From NCBI GenBank assembly GCA_022559845.1, contig CM040128.1, positions 220,333,643 to 220,397,642 of the forward strand: a stretch of DNA of 64,000 bases. Direction: 5' to 3'. The position numbers and the translations under genes were made by a program. Positions 9,318-20,705 of this stretch are shown piece after piece (positions within the stretch are counted from its first letter, which is position 1; the number at the start of each line of letters is the position of its first letter). The notes beneath the pieces are model-generated. The model searched no databases. It was not told the DNA's origin and was given only the letters and a program-made list of their open reading frames with translations. This DNA comes from Amorphophallus konjac (taxonomy: Eukaryota; Streptophyta; Magnoliopsida; Alismatales; Araceae).

Positions 9318-10335
9318 TTACATTTTGGCAATAATAGGATGTTTTACCTGTGGTGGAGCTTGCTCGTTGATAAGAGGGCAATTCGGGATCCTATGCTCCC
9401 GACTCCCGCATCGAAGACATGCGCCGAGCTTTCTCCAGCATTCCTCAGCTTTGTGTCTGGGCTTCTCGCAGAATTTACATAATTCCTTTGATGACGCAGA
9501 GAAAGGAACTATTTGCTTGTCAAATGTCCTCAGCTTCTTGTCCCCTTGAAAGTTACGTCCACCTTTGTTGAAATTACGCCCATCCTTGGAAATTACGCCC
9601 GTCCTTGATGAAGTTACGCCCATCATTGGGCCTTTTCTTCCCGAAGGAAGGTTTGAAACTCCCGGCTCCCGTAACTTGCTCTCTCTTGGCTTCTCTTCCT
9701 CGGATGCGATCCGATAATTTGGTTGCATCTTCTAAGAGTTGCGCTCTTCGTACCGCAACAGAATAAATTTGAATATCCATCGGGACGAGTTGAGTAATGT
9801 ACTACGGCCTTAAGCCATTGAGAAATCTCCCTGCCTTCATTTTATCGATACTCAGGAGATGTGAAGCGTACCGAGATAACCTTGAAAATTGAGCTTCATA
9901 TTTCGCAACTGATAATCCCCTTTATTTTAAGGTGGCAAATTCGGCGGCCTTCCTTTCTTGCACCCGGTCGGAGAAATACTTGCTATTGAAGTGTTCCACG
10001 AACTCTTCCGATAATACATAGTCGTGCAGTAAAGTAGCTTCGACCGATTCCCACCAGGCACGTGCGTCCCTTTCTTGTTGAAAAGTAGCGAGTAGGACCT
10101 TTTCCTCGTCGGCGCATTGCATAACTCAAAAAATCCTCTCAATTTCCTTAATCCAATGTTCAGCTTCATCCGGATCCGTAGACCCGGTGAGCTTGGGAGG
10201 GTTCATGCTCCGAAAATTCCTATGCAAATCTCCGGCTCCTCGGTTTGCTCCTACTTGAGCAACCTGTTGGAGGGCTTGGGTTAAACCTTGAACGGTGCGT
10301 TGCATCTCGCACCATTAAGCTCTCTCGGCGGCCAT
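9318..10335 (-). pseudogene. E1 gag (capsid and nucleocapsid)
   Basis: The capsid part is in the fragments around 9922-10122 (with the AWWESV-type segment). The nucleocapsid end at 9318-9728 has two Cys-rich units, the second a CCHC knuckle ([14 protein letters not shown]). F has the same pair. Several stops and a duplicated short block near 9560-9625 (a GRNF-coding unit seen three or four times) break the frame. The likely start codon is near 10335, just downstream of the leader. Confidence 0.85.
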
Positions 10336-10548
10336 TTGCGAGAATTAACCTGCAACCATAATTACAAGGTTTAATATTTTTTTTTTGGTATTCATTTCTT
10401 GATTAATTCTTTTCCTTTAAAACTTAACCCATGGTTCTACCTAAACTTACTGAGAAAGTTTAAGTTCCTAACCGATTTCTAGGTATTGATCTATACCTAT
10501 ATTAAGGGAACACCTATGTTTAAGAAATCCTAAGTTTTATGTAACCTA

Positions 10549-10561
10549 GGCTCTGATACCA
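10549..10561 (-). other. E1 primer binding site
   Basis: The minus strand reads TGGTATCAGAGCC, seven nt after the LTR end GGGACGTGACA, exactly the arrangement in F. It is an initiator-Met tRNA type site. The 213 bp between it and gag hold no feature. Confidence 0.9.
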
Positions 10562-10568
10562 CAAAGAC

Positions 10569-11918
10569 TGTCACGTCCCGACGCGGAATATCGGGAACGT
10601 GAGCGAGTCGTAAACAAGCGTGTCGATCAGAGCGTGTACAATTTGATTTCTAAAGAGAAAGATAGATGAGAAAATGATAGTTTTATTCCATCAAATGAAC
10701 TTTACATCACTAATTCATAAGCCATAAAGGCAAATTACAATCTTTAAACTTCAAAATATAACATTCTTGTAAAATCACTAATGATCTACATAAATCCTAA
10801 GGAAAAGAAAAATACTCTTTCACTTTTGTTCATTCCCTTGTTCAATTTCATTTCCTGCAACAATTTATCAAAACGTAGGGTGAGCAAAGAGCTCAGTATG
10901 ATTTTATATCTCTATAATCATGTAATATTTAAGTATTTATCATTTTGGACATTTTTCCAAGTAGATCGAGAAGTGTTTAAGATCATGGATAGCGAGTAGG
11001 AAATTGTATACGGAATTTCAAGTAATAACATGATAACAAGGTTCCAAGATAATTTCAAGTATTGAATATTGAACATGTAAAGAATATCATGAAAGAATTT
11101 GGCCATTTCATGTAAGTCAAATATATCATGTAATTTCAAGTAATTTTAAGTAACAAGTAAACAAGTACAATAACGAAGTGTGGAATGTCATAAATAATCT
11201 AGGAAGTCATGCACTTCGGTGCAATGCCACACCGTGGTCAATCAACTCCCATGGGCACAAGTACTTTCGGACGCTCCTCCCAGGACCAGACCGGGCCCCA
11301 TTAATGGCAGGCATTGGGTCGGTGGATCATAAGATCCCAAGTACGTTTAGACATCCACTTAACACTATGGCCAATGAATTTCAAGAATAAGCTCATTGTA
11401 AAAAGTACAGATCTGTCAAAAATCTCAGATGTAGCAAGAGAAGTGAATAATAATTTTAAGGCATCATATTTAACGACATTAAGTCGTGGAATTCAAGAAA
11501 GAACGGTAACTAGGAAGAAAATTCAAGTAATTAGAGTTTAATAGAATTAATTTAATTCTATGGTTTAATATTGTGTGCTTTTGGTTTACAAGTATTTAGA
11601 CATGTTTACAGGAAGTTTTTGTACATTAGAGATGTATTAGTTTTTGCCAAAACGGTGATTTATTATTATAAAAATTAGAATTTTGATATGAAAATAAATT
11701 TTTATGTCGAAAATAATTCTAACTTGCTGAAAATAATTTTAACATGCTAAAAATAATTTTCATATGTTACTTTACTGATAAGATGATAAAAATAAAATTT
11801 TCATGCTGGATTTAATTTTTTTTATGCTAAAAATTAATTTTTAATATGCTAAAATTAATACTTAACATGCTAAGATAATTCTCACACATTAATTTAATGA
11901 TAAGATGATAAAGATAAG
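10569..11918 (-). repeat. E1 5' LTR, U5-proximal part
   Basis: It starts on the plus strand with TGTCACGTCCCGACGC (U5 end on the minus strand) and runs to the insertion site of B. The GAGCTCTTTGCTCACC and TTGCAGGAAATG-type block at 10850-10900 and the block around 11190-11350 have counterparts of similar order in the F LTR. No gene is supported. It shows no overlap with the 3' LTR at 1-1350, because the two visible pieces are opposite ends of a long LTR. Confidence 0.8.
11690..11918. repeat. AT-rich imperfect tandem repeats in the E1 LTR
   Basis: Short units of the kind AACATGCTAAAAATAATTTT recur about every 20-30 bp, with GATAAGATGATAAA seen three times. The same style of repeat resumes at 40502-40648 beyond element B, which supports continuity of this LTR across the insertion. 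Confidence 0.65.
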
Positions 11919-12699
11919 TGAAGGGGCGTGATCTCACGCTTGTCCTGAGTGGGGTAGATGATCACCGAATAGTGAACTGTAAAGAAAGGGAAACGGATAA
12001 GGGGGCCCAGGGAGGGTTCCCTGGGGAAAACCCTCCGATGCTTAAGTCAGTAGAGCAATGGTGGAAGATATGGAGGGAGATAGAAATAGGTGCATGAGAT
12101 CCCCCTACACCAAGGTGGTGAAGTGGTTCCTTCTCAGGGAGTTTTAGGCGTGTATTGCCCTTACCTTTCATTGGAGGAGTCCCAGGTTTAAATAGTGCAC
12201 TGGCCTCACGAGTCCTATATGCTGAGGGGTTTCAGGAGGGGGTTATGTCCTCAACGTGGGCTCTTCACATCCTCATCGTGGGATCTTTATAACCTTGAGG
12301 GATCATGGGTCCCTTATCCTCATAAACTTCTGCTCATAAAGGGTTCTCAAACGGCATCATGGAATAACATTCGTCGGTCGATCCGAGCATGAAAGGTGCC
12401 AACCCTTTCTGGGTGATAGGCATAGCTCGGACGAAGATGGGTCGAAGTAGTCGTTGAGCGCCTGTCTTTATCCCGACGAGGGGATAAATCGGGCATGGAT
12501 CTTCCTCTAACCTGACCGACGCTCGGGCCTTCCTAGCCTAAGGGCCGCCGAGGAAGGTTGAGATCCCGAGTGATCTTTTTGGGTTTTTTAGTCTAAGTGG
12601 GCCCTGTGGGGCTGTCACTTGGATGAGCTGGGCCTCATTTGGTCTTAAAGGACCTAGTTTGGATGCTTTTGAGGTGGGCCGCAGAAATCCCCCTCTCCA
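11919..12699 (-). repeat. B 3' LTR (781 bp)
   Basis: Matches 39715-40496 almost end to end, with roughly one difference per 20-25 bp over the first 195 bp by eye. On the minus strand it begins TGGAGAGGG after the PPT. A TATA box on the minus strand lies at 12295-12304 (GGTTATAAAG). Confidence 0.92.
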
Positions 12700-12722
12700 C
12701 TTGTCCCCCTCCTACTCCCGAG
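12700..12722 (-). other. B polypurine tract
   Basis: The minus strand reads GGAGTAGGAGGGGGACAAG directly before the LTR start, fixing the orientation of B. Confidence 0.8.
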
Positions 12723-12934
12723 CCTTGGTAGGCTTGGAAGAGTACCCTTTAGGGTTTCGAACCAGCATGGCTCGGGTGGGTAGAAATCTGGCGGTGTTAA
12801 GACGCCACATGTCATGGTCACCTGGGCCCGTAATAATGATAATCCTGATGGATTTAAAATGAAGGGGTCCCCCTTTTTCCTCGGAGGTCGGAACGGCGTG
12901 CCGCCTCCCGCGTGGGGATAAAGGCATTAGGCGC

Positions 12935-13150
12935 TTGTTGTCATTCCAGACTCCCTCCGTCTTTAGGGTTTGGCTCGCCTTTGCTTTGAGCTCTTTGATG
13001 CGCCGTGAGGATACGATGGAAGAGCAGAGGCTTGCAGCAACATTCGCGGAGTTGGCGAAGATAACCGCGGAGGCAGTTCGGTGGCTTCCTCTTCCCCCGG
13101 AATCTTCGGGGTCCTGAGATCGCCTTTCCTCAAACTCTTCTCCGGATACC
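12935..13150 (+). other. Upstream part of the B antisense transcription unit
   Basis: A short frame from an ATG at 13016 stays in the same frame as the main antisense ORF and ends in a TGA at 13115-13117. Either the antisense ORF once began here or this is its 5' leader. No clear TATA box is visible upstream. Confidence 0.4.
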
Positions 13151-13868
13151 ATGGCGGACCAGTGTTCGGATGCTGAGGAGTGGGAGAAAGAGCCAGTGGT
13201 GAAGGCGTCGGTTCCAAACTGCAGTGAACTGGGGGAGGCGGATGTGAGAAGGCTGGAGCACCAGTATCTCCTGCCCCACAAGTTCTACTTTGCCGCGGCC
13301 TCTCCACACGAGACGAGCTTGGACTCTCGTACAATCCATATCTGTACTTTCCTTCTGTTGTGGAAGGGTGGGTTCCACCTTCCCTTCGAACCTTTTATTC
13401 TTCAGCTTCTCAATTTTTTCCTATTGGCGCCCATTCAGTTGGTAGCCAATTCTTATCTTCTTCTTTCCGCCTTCCGCATTCTCTGCCGCCAGTGTGGAGT
13501 TCCTCCTTCCTTGGACCTCTTTCACTATTTATTTGAGTTGAAAGCACATCCTTCGACCGGGAAGGGTTTCTATTTCATCCATGCGAGGCGGAATAGAAGC
13601 TGTATCTCTTTGGCTGCGAAGGATTCTTCACATAAGGGGTGGAAAACTCAATTCTTCTGGGTGGAGATTTGTTCGGTGGAGGAAACCTGGAGGTGTCCAG
13701 TAATCCCCAATTTCCACCCGAATATCCCTCCCAGGCAGGATGAGTTCCCTCCACATGTAGAGGAATATGCGACTGTCTTGCTAAAGCACCGCCAATCCAC
13801 ATAAGAGCTGGTTACCCTAGAGAACGTCGAGCGGTGCCTCCTCAAGCGGCTGCATCCGTCTGGCTCAG

Positions 13869-13943
13869 GTGCCACAAGTTAGACTCTTCTCTGGATGTTG
13901 GGTCCATTTTTCTTTTTCTGACCATGTCTTCCTTTTTGTGCAG
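13869..13943 (+). other. Probable intron 1 of the antisense ORF
   Basis: 75 bp, GT...CAG, with a T-rich end (TTCCTTTTTGTGCAG). The length is a multiple of three, the frame is kept, and removal deletes an in-frame stop. Confidence 0.6.
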
Positions 13944-14644
13944 ACACCAGGCGGCCGGCTTTGGAGGAGGCCGCGGAGGTTATCGACCTCGGTGATGACT
14001 CGGCTGCCGATGAATCGGCTGCTCCCACGGGTCACTCCCGAGCCAGAGTTAAGGGTAAGGGGGCGGCCCAAGGTGAATCCTCCAGGTCGCGGGGGTCGAA
14101 GCGCATGGATCCCGTGGAAGGCATGATCCGGGCCGCCGTGAAGGCCAGGAAGCGGGCCAAGAAGGCCGGGGTCGTACTCGTAGTCGAAGGCGACCTTGCC
14201 GTGGCTCGCCCCCCCGCCGAGTATGATGGGGACAACCCTACCGGGCGAGCTCTCCCACCCGCCGAGCAAGAGGCCGAGGAGGTTGGGGCTGCTTCTGCGG
14301 TCGGCGACGATGCTGGCTCGACTTCTCCATCGGCCGGAGCCGAGGGGGCCGAGGCTGCTCTTGCGACTGGCAAGGGTGCTGGCCTGGCTCTCCCCTCGGT
14401 AGGAGCCGAGGGGGCCATAGACGAGGCGGGGGATGCTGGTGCCGCGGCCGAGGTTGGCACTTCAGGTGGTGGTGCAGGTGCCGAGCCGGTCCAGGTTGGG
14501 GGGCCGCAAGAAAATCCGACCGAGGCATGAGAGGAGACCGAGGCCGCGGATCGGTCCGAGCCACTCGGTGGGACGTCGGCCAATGGGGGGTTCTCCATTC
14601 CGGCGGCCTTGGAGAGGCTTGGTATCCCGGGCCCTCTGTACCAG

Positions 14645-14746
14645 GTATGTCGTGGTATAGCCACGAAGGTGAGGGGGGGAGGTAGGCAGTACTCCCCGTC
14701 CGCGGCCCTTGGGGGGGTTATGGAGGGCGGCCTGGTCCTGGCCTAG
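14645..14746 (+). other. Probable intron 2 of the antisense ORF
   Basis: 102 bp, with a strong donor CAG/GTATGT and acceptor CCTAG. The length is a multiple of three. Removal deletes the in-frame TAG at 14744-14746 and joins two open stretches in the same frame. Confidence 0.65.
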
Positions 14747-15692
14747 ATGGGGGCCACTCTGGCAGAAGCGTACGCTCGGTTGGAGTCGGAGCGAGTGACT
14801 CTGGCTCGGACCCTTAGTGGGTCTGACAGGAAGTCGGCCCGGCTTACCGAGGAGCGTCATGGGCTTCGGCGGGAGCTTTCCTCGGTTAGGGAGCTGGTGC
14901 GGTCGAGCCAGTTGGAGGCCCGGGCGCTAACCGAGCAGCTAGCTAAGACCCGCGAATCGCTCGAGAGGAAGAGCAGGCTTCTTGAAGAGGAGCGCCTTTT
15001 TCGTGTTGAGCTGGATGGCCGGTGGGAGGCTGAGCGCTCCGATCTGGTGGATCGGGTGGAGGAAGCTGAGCGCCTTCGGGGGGAGGCTGAGGCCGATCGA
15101 GCCGAGGAGGAGAAGCGGTCGGCAGAGGTCGAGGAGTGGGCTGCTGAGGCTGAGCGGAGATTAGCTGAGACGGAGCGGGAGAAAGCCAAGCTCACTGGCA
15201 GGGTGGGATTGGCCGGGGCGGAGGTGCTCGAGCAGTACAAATGCTCAAAGGCCTACCGGGTCACCCTTAAGAAAGCTGCCATCCCCTACTATGAGTCAGC
15301 GCTTCGCCGAGGCATCCGCAAGGGGTTCAAGCAGGGCTACGACCGGGCTGTATCTTATGCCGAGGAGCAGGTGTCTGGGATTGAACTCCCATCCGGACAA
15401 TGCTACGACTCAGATCTATCATCCTCTGGCTCCTCTGTTTCGGTGTCAGACGAAGAAGATCAGGAGGGCTCTTTGCCCGAGGGGTCGCTAGCTCCGGACA
15501 CCTCGGGAGGGCACGCAACCGAGGTAGTTCCCACGCCGGTGGGGTCAGTGCCAGGGTCGGCCGTCGCAGGGGATGCCAGGGGCAGACGGCACGAGCCTTC
15601 CACTTCCCAGCTTTAGGGTGGACCAGAGGCCTAATGTATCCGCTTTGCTTCCTCTCTTTGTATATCTTTTTCCTTTTGAAGAAAAAACTTTC

Positions 15693-17975
15693 TGATGCGG
15701 GACGGACACGGGGATCGACTCTAAGAGATGCGGACCAGGGACTCTAAATGCGGATGCGACCAGTAACACACAAATTGGAGAGACTTCGGCCCGACACTAG
15801 GAGTTCCTATGGGCTATACGTCGCTAACAGAAACGCAAGCTCACTCGTCGTCCCAAGCGAGGGAAACGCGGATCGTGCGCGGTTGAAGAACCGGCATAGT
15901 TAACGATAGTCCGACTCAACTTCCGTGCTCGGATCGAGCCACGGGACAGGTCACTCTCACACTCACAGCGGTGACATGGACTCACGGGCTAGTTCCTATC
16001 GCGCTCACAGCGGCATACGACCATATACTAGATAAGCAAATGAAATGCCAAGGAGTTAAGATCGTTACCTCCACGCTCCCGGCATGGGGAAGACAACCCC
16101 GGCCAATCACGGACTCCCGGTTAACAATTTTTTACAGTGGTACATAAATCTGACCCACTCCACGCAGGGAGGTAATAGGTCACATGTGGGGCCCAGGAGT
16201 CACGACAATTGGGTTGACGGGCAGCATCTTGATGTCGTCCCGGCGGTGCCGAACCCGCGACTTGGTGCTGTCCGGACGGCGCGATCTACGGGTCCGTGGG
16301 GTCCACGAGCCACTCTGTCCTCCGGGCCTGATGGGGTGGGTCCCGCTGTGATGGCGACCCCTGGTGGCACGTCTCCCGGGATGGTGGTCGGCCGGAAACA
16401 CCGACCGGAGGCCGATCGGCTCCGATCACCAAGTGTTGGAGTTGCTGCCCACGGACTGATGCTTCTATTTTTTTCAGCGCGCGCTCCGGCGAGATCGGCT
16501 ACTGCGATCAATCCTGATGTCGAATCGAAGCACAGGAGGTACCGTTAGAAATCTCTTTCGAAGTCCTTCAATCTAGGGCCAGAGAGATGAACTGGATCTG
16601 CACGGATTGACCTTTGTTGATTTTTGAAGTTGATGTTGGATAGTTCCTGAAATCTCAGAACAGTAGAGCAGTTTCCTGAGAACTACCTTTGGCCGCAGGG
16701 TAGACCACTGATTCAGACTTTGAGCTCTTCATGAACTTTGTATAGGGGAGAGAGAGGAAAACGGAAATATTTTTTTTTGAAGGGTTTTGTTGAGGTTTGG
16801 TCGGGGAAAGGTATTTTAGACTGGCGGGTGGTCAGATCTGGACTGAGGCAGACAGAACTATAGATGGATCGGAAGGTGATTTTTAGACAATATGAGATGG
16901 CCTTTAGAAATTCCAAGAAAATTCGTGGATGAGGGATTGGTGGATAAAACTTCCAGTAAATTTGGGACCTCCATGAAAAATCAAAAAAAGGTCCTAAGAT
17001 TGGAAACTCAGGGTTGCTGTGACTGTAGATAGAAACCTGGCAGAACTGGAAGGGAAAGATAGACGAAAATGTAAAAATGGAAATCGGGAACTAGAGGCCA
17101 AACCAATTTTTGTAGAACATGGAGGAAACCTCTAAAACACCCTCTGAAAATTTCAGCTCAAGAAGATCACGTGGTGGAGATCCAAAATTCGTGGAAGAGC
17201 TGGCTATCTTGAGTAGACAGAACTCCGACGGCAACCGTAGCGGTGCGATGGCGGCACGATGGCGGCGGCGGCGATCACCGGAACTGATATGTGAGGCTTC
17301 CCACCTCAGAAGGTAACCTTCCCAGCTGCAAGAAGAAGAGAGGGGAGAGAGAGAAGGGGGCGGCCCTTGCTAGCGCCAAAGAAATTCTTCCAATTGTATG
17401 CATTAATTCCTCATAAATGGGAAATACAAGGCATTTATATGAAATGCCAAAAGACTCAAATTACCTCTAGATCTAGGGTTTGGGGGAATAAAAAAAGGAT
17501 AGAACTAATTAGTTCTAACACACATTTTTTAAAAAATAAAAGGGTGATGAGGAGAGGGGGGCGCCCCCTTGACTAAGGGGTTAAGGTTGGTGGCCAACCT
17601 TGACTTTCAAGTTCACTTGTCCCCCACTTGACCCACCCTTCTAGAAGCCCACAATTGACATGTTGACTGACCCCACATGGGCCCTAGGGGTGAGGTGGAT
17701 CAATGGGAGGAGGGGTGGGGGGCCCGTGGGACCCGGGTGGTCCCATTTTACATATAAACCCGTATTACAATCCAAATTACAAACCGAATAAAACTAAATA
17801 ACACACATGACACACAAATAAAGTTCAAATAAATGTGATAAAGGCCGAGACTCAAGGTGGAGTCTCTAGACTATCTCCGAGCCAGATGGACGTCGACGTG
17901 GCTCGGGTGGTGCTCCGCGTACGATACCGGTGGCTTGGCGTATCGTGCTTCTCGATCGCTCGGGTGTCCGCACCA
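15693..17975 (-). repeat. G 3' LTR (2283 bp)
   Basis: Colinear with 34422-36705. It starts on the minus strand at 17975 with TGGTGCGG after the PPT CAGGGAGAAT (17976-17985). The pol frame reads about 41 codons into it. Other frames inside it are not coding. Confidence 0.92.
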
Positions 17976-18283
17976 ATTCTCCCTGGGTGGGAGAAACTCG
18001 ACCCTGTCGAGTAAGGGTCTGCATCACTGTGGTACCGCTCCAGTAGATCCGGATCAATCCGCTGTAACTCTCCATGGGTGATCCACGTATCCTCGGTGAC
18101 AGGCCGTCCTCTGCATCGCACTAGGTAGCGCGGGTAGGATCCACTCCTGGTAACAGTCAGCTGCTCATCCAGTATATGATCTATATGCTCTCGCTGCCGT
18201 GGAAAAGGGGCAGGAGGTGGGCACTCAGGTGTGGGATCACTCTCAATGGGAGGGGATGGCTCGAAAGGCTCACTAGAGATCAC
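17852..18283 (-). CDS. G chromodomain-like C-terminus of pol
   Basis: 143 residues. After a Pro-rich linker comes a chromodomain-like unit: HIDHILDEQ, then YLVRCRGRP with TEDTWITH and a LLERYHS end. An Arg/Ser/Thr-rich tail follows. Chromodomains of this type guide integrase to particular chromatin. The stop lies at 17852-17854, 121 bp inside the 3' LTR, so the protein tail is encoded by LTR sequence. This overlap has been described for CRM-type chromoviruses. It could equally be Galadriel-like. Confidence 0.75.
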   Translation of the reverse strand: MISSEPFEPSPPIESDPTPECPPPAPFPRQREHIDHILDEQLTVTRSGSYPRYLVRCRGRPVTEDTWITHGELQRIDPDLLERYHSDADPYSTGSSFSHPGRIGADTRAIEKHDTPSHRYRTRSTTRATSTSIWLGDSLETPP

Positions 18284-19127
18284 CGCTGGGTCCCTCTATG
18301 CAACTAGATCCGATACATTCAAAGTAGAGCTTATACCATATTCCTCTGGCAGGTCCACAACATACGCATTGGATCCAACGCGTTTCAACACTCTAAATGG
18401 ACAGGCTCCGTGAGCTTGCAGTTTCTTAACGGTTCCAGAGGGAAACCGTTCAGGTCTTACCTTGATCATGACATATTCGCCCTCTTGGAACTCTCGGTGG
18501 TGTCGATGGGCATCGGCAAGCTCCTTATACCGTGCATTGCTGGCCTCAATGTGACGACGGATGTCATCATGCAGACTCCTAACATGCCTAGCAAACGACT
18601 CGGCAGACTCCTACACTCGTGCAAGGATAGGCATGGGGACAAGATCCACTGGCTTCCTAGGCCTACAACCTGTGACAATCTTGAATGGACTCATACCAGT
18701 AGACCTATTAACTGAATCATTATATGCAAATTCTGCCATGGGTAGAATGAGATCCCAATCCCCTATGCGGTCCCTGACAAGACACCTCAAAAGGTCTCCC
18801 AGACTCCTATTGACCACCTCGGTCTGACCATCTATCTGGGGATGATATGCAGTGGAAAACTTGAGGTGAGTACCCAACATATGCCACAGTGTCTTCCAAA
18901 AATAACTAGTGAATCTAACATCACGGTCATACACTATGGTATGAGGCAACCCGAACTTGCACACCACATGAGTAAGAAAAAGGCAGGCTACCCTCGAAGC
19001 ATCCGAAGTCTTCGAGCAAGGGATAAAAAGGGCCATCTTCGAGAATCAGTAAACAACCACATAGACCGAATCGATCATGCTTCCTGGAAGTACATGGCAA
19101 TCCCAAGACAAAATCCATGCTAACATC
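18284..19127 (-). pseudogene. G integrase core
   Basis: The second catalytic Asp is in VYDRDVRFTSYFW and the Glu in GQTEVVNRSLG, within the open part 18611-19036. The first Asp (MDFVLGLP) is at the start of another frame (18927-19118), so a frameshift lies near 19000. The C-terminal part at 18284-18610 is also frame-disrupted. The zinc finger is in the upstream frame (19128-19934). Confidence 0.8.
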
Positions 19128-19934
19128 CTACCACGGGGCATCAGGAACGGGAAGAGGCGTATAGAGGCCCGAGCTTTGCTTCTTCATCTTGGCCGTAGAA
19201 CATGTACGGCACTGAGCCACAATGTGAGCAACATCACGGTTCAAGCTCGACCAATAAAATCTATGCTCAACTGCCTCAATAGTCTTGTTCCGATCAAAGT
19301 GGCCGGCTAGACCTCCCGCATGTAGCTCCCAGACTAAGAAGTCTCGAACCGAAGTTCGGGGAACACAAAGCCTGCCTCCTCGAAAGAGGTAACCCTCCTG
19401 AAGCACATAATCATCAAGGTCTCTCGAGGGTCCGGCCTGGAGAGTGGCATAAATCTGACCAAAGTCAGGACAGTCAACATAGGCCTCTCTCATCTTCTCT
19501 AACCCTATGACCTCGGCACTCATGGTGGTAAGCAAACACGCTCGCCGACTCAAGGCATCGGGTACCTTGTTCTCCACTCCAGCCTTATGTTTTAGCACAA
19601 ATGTGAACTGTTGGAGATACTCAACCCAACGTCTGTGACGCGCATTAAGCTTCTTTTGGGAATGGAGGTACCTCAAAGCCTCATGATCGGAGTATAAGAC
19701 AAACTCCTTATGTAATAGATAGTGCCTCCAATGCCTAAGAGCCTGAACAACTGCGTAGAATTCCTTATCATAAGTGGAGTATCGCAGTTTCGCGTCATTC
19801 AGCTTCTCGCTGAAATATGCGACCGGGTGGGTCTCCTGACTCAAGACTCTGCCTATCCCAACACCCGACACATCACAAGAGACCTCAAACACCTTCGAGA
19901 AATCAGGTAATCGAAGGATAGGTGTCTGAGTCAT
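19128..19934 (-). CDS. G RNase H and integrase zinc finger
   Basis: 268 residues. RNase H: FEVSCDVSGVGIG (first Asp), STYDKEFYAVVQAL (Glu), YSDHEALRYL (Asp) and ENKVPDALSRR (last Asp). The HHCC finger of integrase follows: GHFDRNKTIE and a CRTC end. A stop after VPDAPW separates it from the integrase core. The N-terminal side is cut from RT by a stop near 19995. Confidence 0.85.
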   Translation of the reverse strand: MTQTPILRLPDFSKVFEVSCDVSGVGIGRVLSQETHPVAYFSEKLNDAKLRYSTYDKEFYAVVQALRHWRHYLLHKEFVLYSDHEALRYLHSQKKLNARHRRWVEYLQQFTFVLKHKAGVENKVPDALSRRACLLTTMSAEVIGLEKMREAYVDCPDFGQIYATLQAGPSRDLDDYVLQEGYLFRGGRLCVPRTSVRDFLVWELHAGGLAGHFDRNKTIEAVEHRFYWSSLNRDVAHIVAQCRTCSTAKMKKQSSGLYTPLPVPDAPW

Positions 19935-19994
19935 GCGCTCCTTGATGTCCTTGAAGGCGACGGCTGCGGCCTTCGTCCATACAAAGGTGCCCTT

Positions 19995-20705
19995 CTAGAT
20001 ACAATCCGTGATCGGGGTGGTAACGGAGCTAAATCCACGGATAAAGCGACGATAGAACATCGCAAGGCCATGAAAGCTGCGAACATCATGAACCGTACGG
20101 GGTTCCGGCCACTCAACAATGGCTCGGACCTTCTCCAGATCGACGGAGACCCCAGTACTAGACACAATAAAACCCAAGAAGGTAAGCTGGGGTGTCATGA
20201 AGGAACACTTCTGTGGGTTTGCATACAACTGCTCTCGCCTAAGGAGAAGACAGACTTGCCGAAGGTGGTCTAAGTGGTCCCCCGTGGTGCGACTATAGAT
20301 AACGATATCATCAAAATACACAACCACAAAGACTCCAATAAACGGTCGAAGGACCTGAGTCATGAGTCGCATGAATGTGCTAGGGGCATTGGTCAGCCCA
20401 AAAGGCATGACCAACCACTCATATAGACCATCCTTGGTCTTGAATGCGGTCTTCCACTCATCACCTGGCCTAATCATCACCTGATGGTAGCCACTCTTAA
20501 GATCAATCTTTGAGAAGATAGTGGCACCAGCCATCATGTCTAACATGTCATCCAGGCAGGGAATAGGGAACCTGTACTTCACAGTGATTTTGTTGATGGC
20601 ACGGCTATCAATGCACATTCTCCACGTGCCATCCTTCTTCGGGGCGAGTAATACGGGTACAACACATGGACTCATGCTATACCGAATAGATCCTCTCTGC
20701 ATCAA
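19995..20705 (-). CDS. G reverse transcriptase
   Basis: 236 residues with [49 protein letters not shown] and the catalytic YFDD. The catalytic residues are intact. It is separated from the protease-RT linker by a TAG at 20706 and from RNase H by a stop. The wording around [19 protein letters not shown] is typical of CRM, Reina and Galadriel chromoviruses and unlike the Tekay RT in F. Confidence 0.88.
   Translation of the reverse strand: MMQRGSIRYSMSPCVVPVLLAPKKDGTWRMCIDSRAINKITVKYRFPIPCLDDMLDMMAGATIFSKIDLKSGYHQVMIRPGDEWKTAFKTKDGLYEWLVMPFGLTNAPSTFMRLMTQVLRPFIGVFVVVYFDDIVIYSRTTGDHLDHLRQVCLLLRREQLYANPQKCSFMTPQLTFLGFIVSSTGVSVDLEKVRAIVEWPEPRTVHDVRSFHGLAMFYRRFIRGFSSVTTPITDCI

Larger units (their letters stand above)
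13151..15616 (+). pseudogene. B antisense ORF (Tat/Retand-type), probably three exons
   Basis: One frame runs from 13151 to 15616, opposite to the B gag. Exon 1 (13151-13868) encodes a globular part with LPFEPFILQLLNFFLLAPIQL and GVPPSLDLFHYLFEL, resembling the plant 'putative gypsy type transposon' family (PF04195) by recollection. Exon 2 (13944-14644) is acidic and Ala/Gly-rich with a basic KARKRAKKA patch. Exon 3 (14747-15616) is a long Glu/Arg/Leu coiled coil ending in an acidic, Ser-rich tail. Two in-frame stops remain in exons: TAA 13802-13804 and TGA 14528-14530. Its function in these elements is unknown to me. Element G begins 77 bp after its stop. Confidence 0.75.

Noticed and set aside
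10781..11541. Small ORFs in the E1 5' LTR
   Set aside because: They lie in LTR sequence and show no similarity to known proteins.
14032..14664. Minus-strand Pro/Ala/Ser-rich ORF opposite the antisense gene of B
   Set aside because: It mirrors the codon bias of the plus-strand frame and has no conserved motif; the plus frame extends over 2.4 kb and is the likelier one.
16084..16548. 154-residue ORFs in the G LTRs (also at 34813-35277)
   Set aside because: Present in both LTRs because these are copies of one sequence. No domain, and many substitutions not favouring the protein. Treated as non-coding LTR.
18611..19123. Plus-strand ORFs opposite the G integrase
   Set aside because: Shadow frames of a clear integrase on the minus strand.
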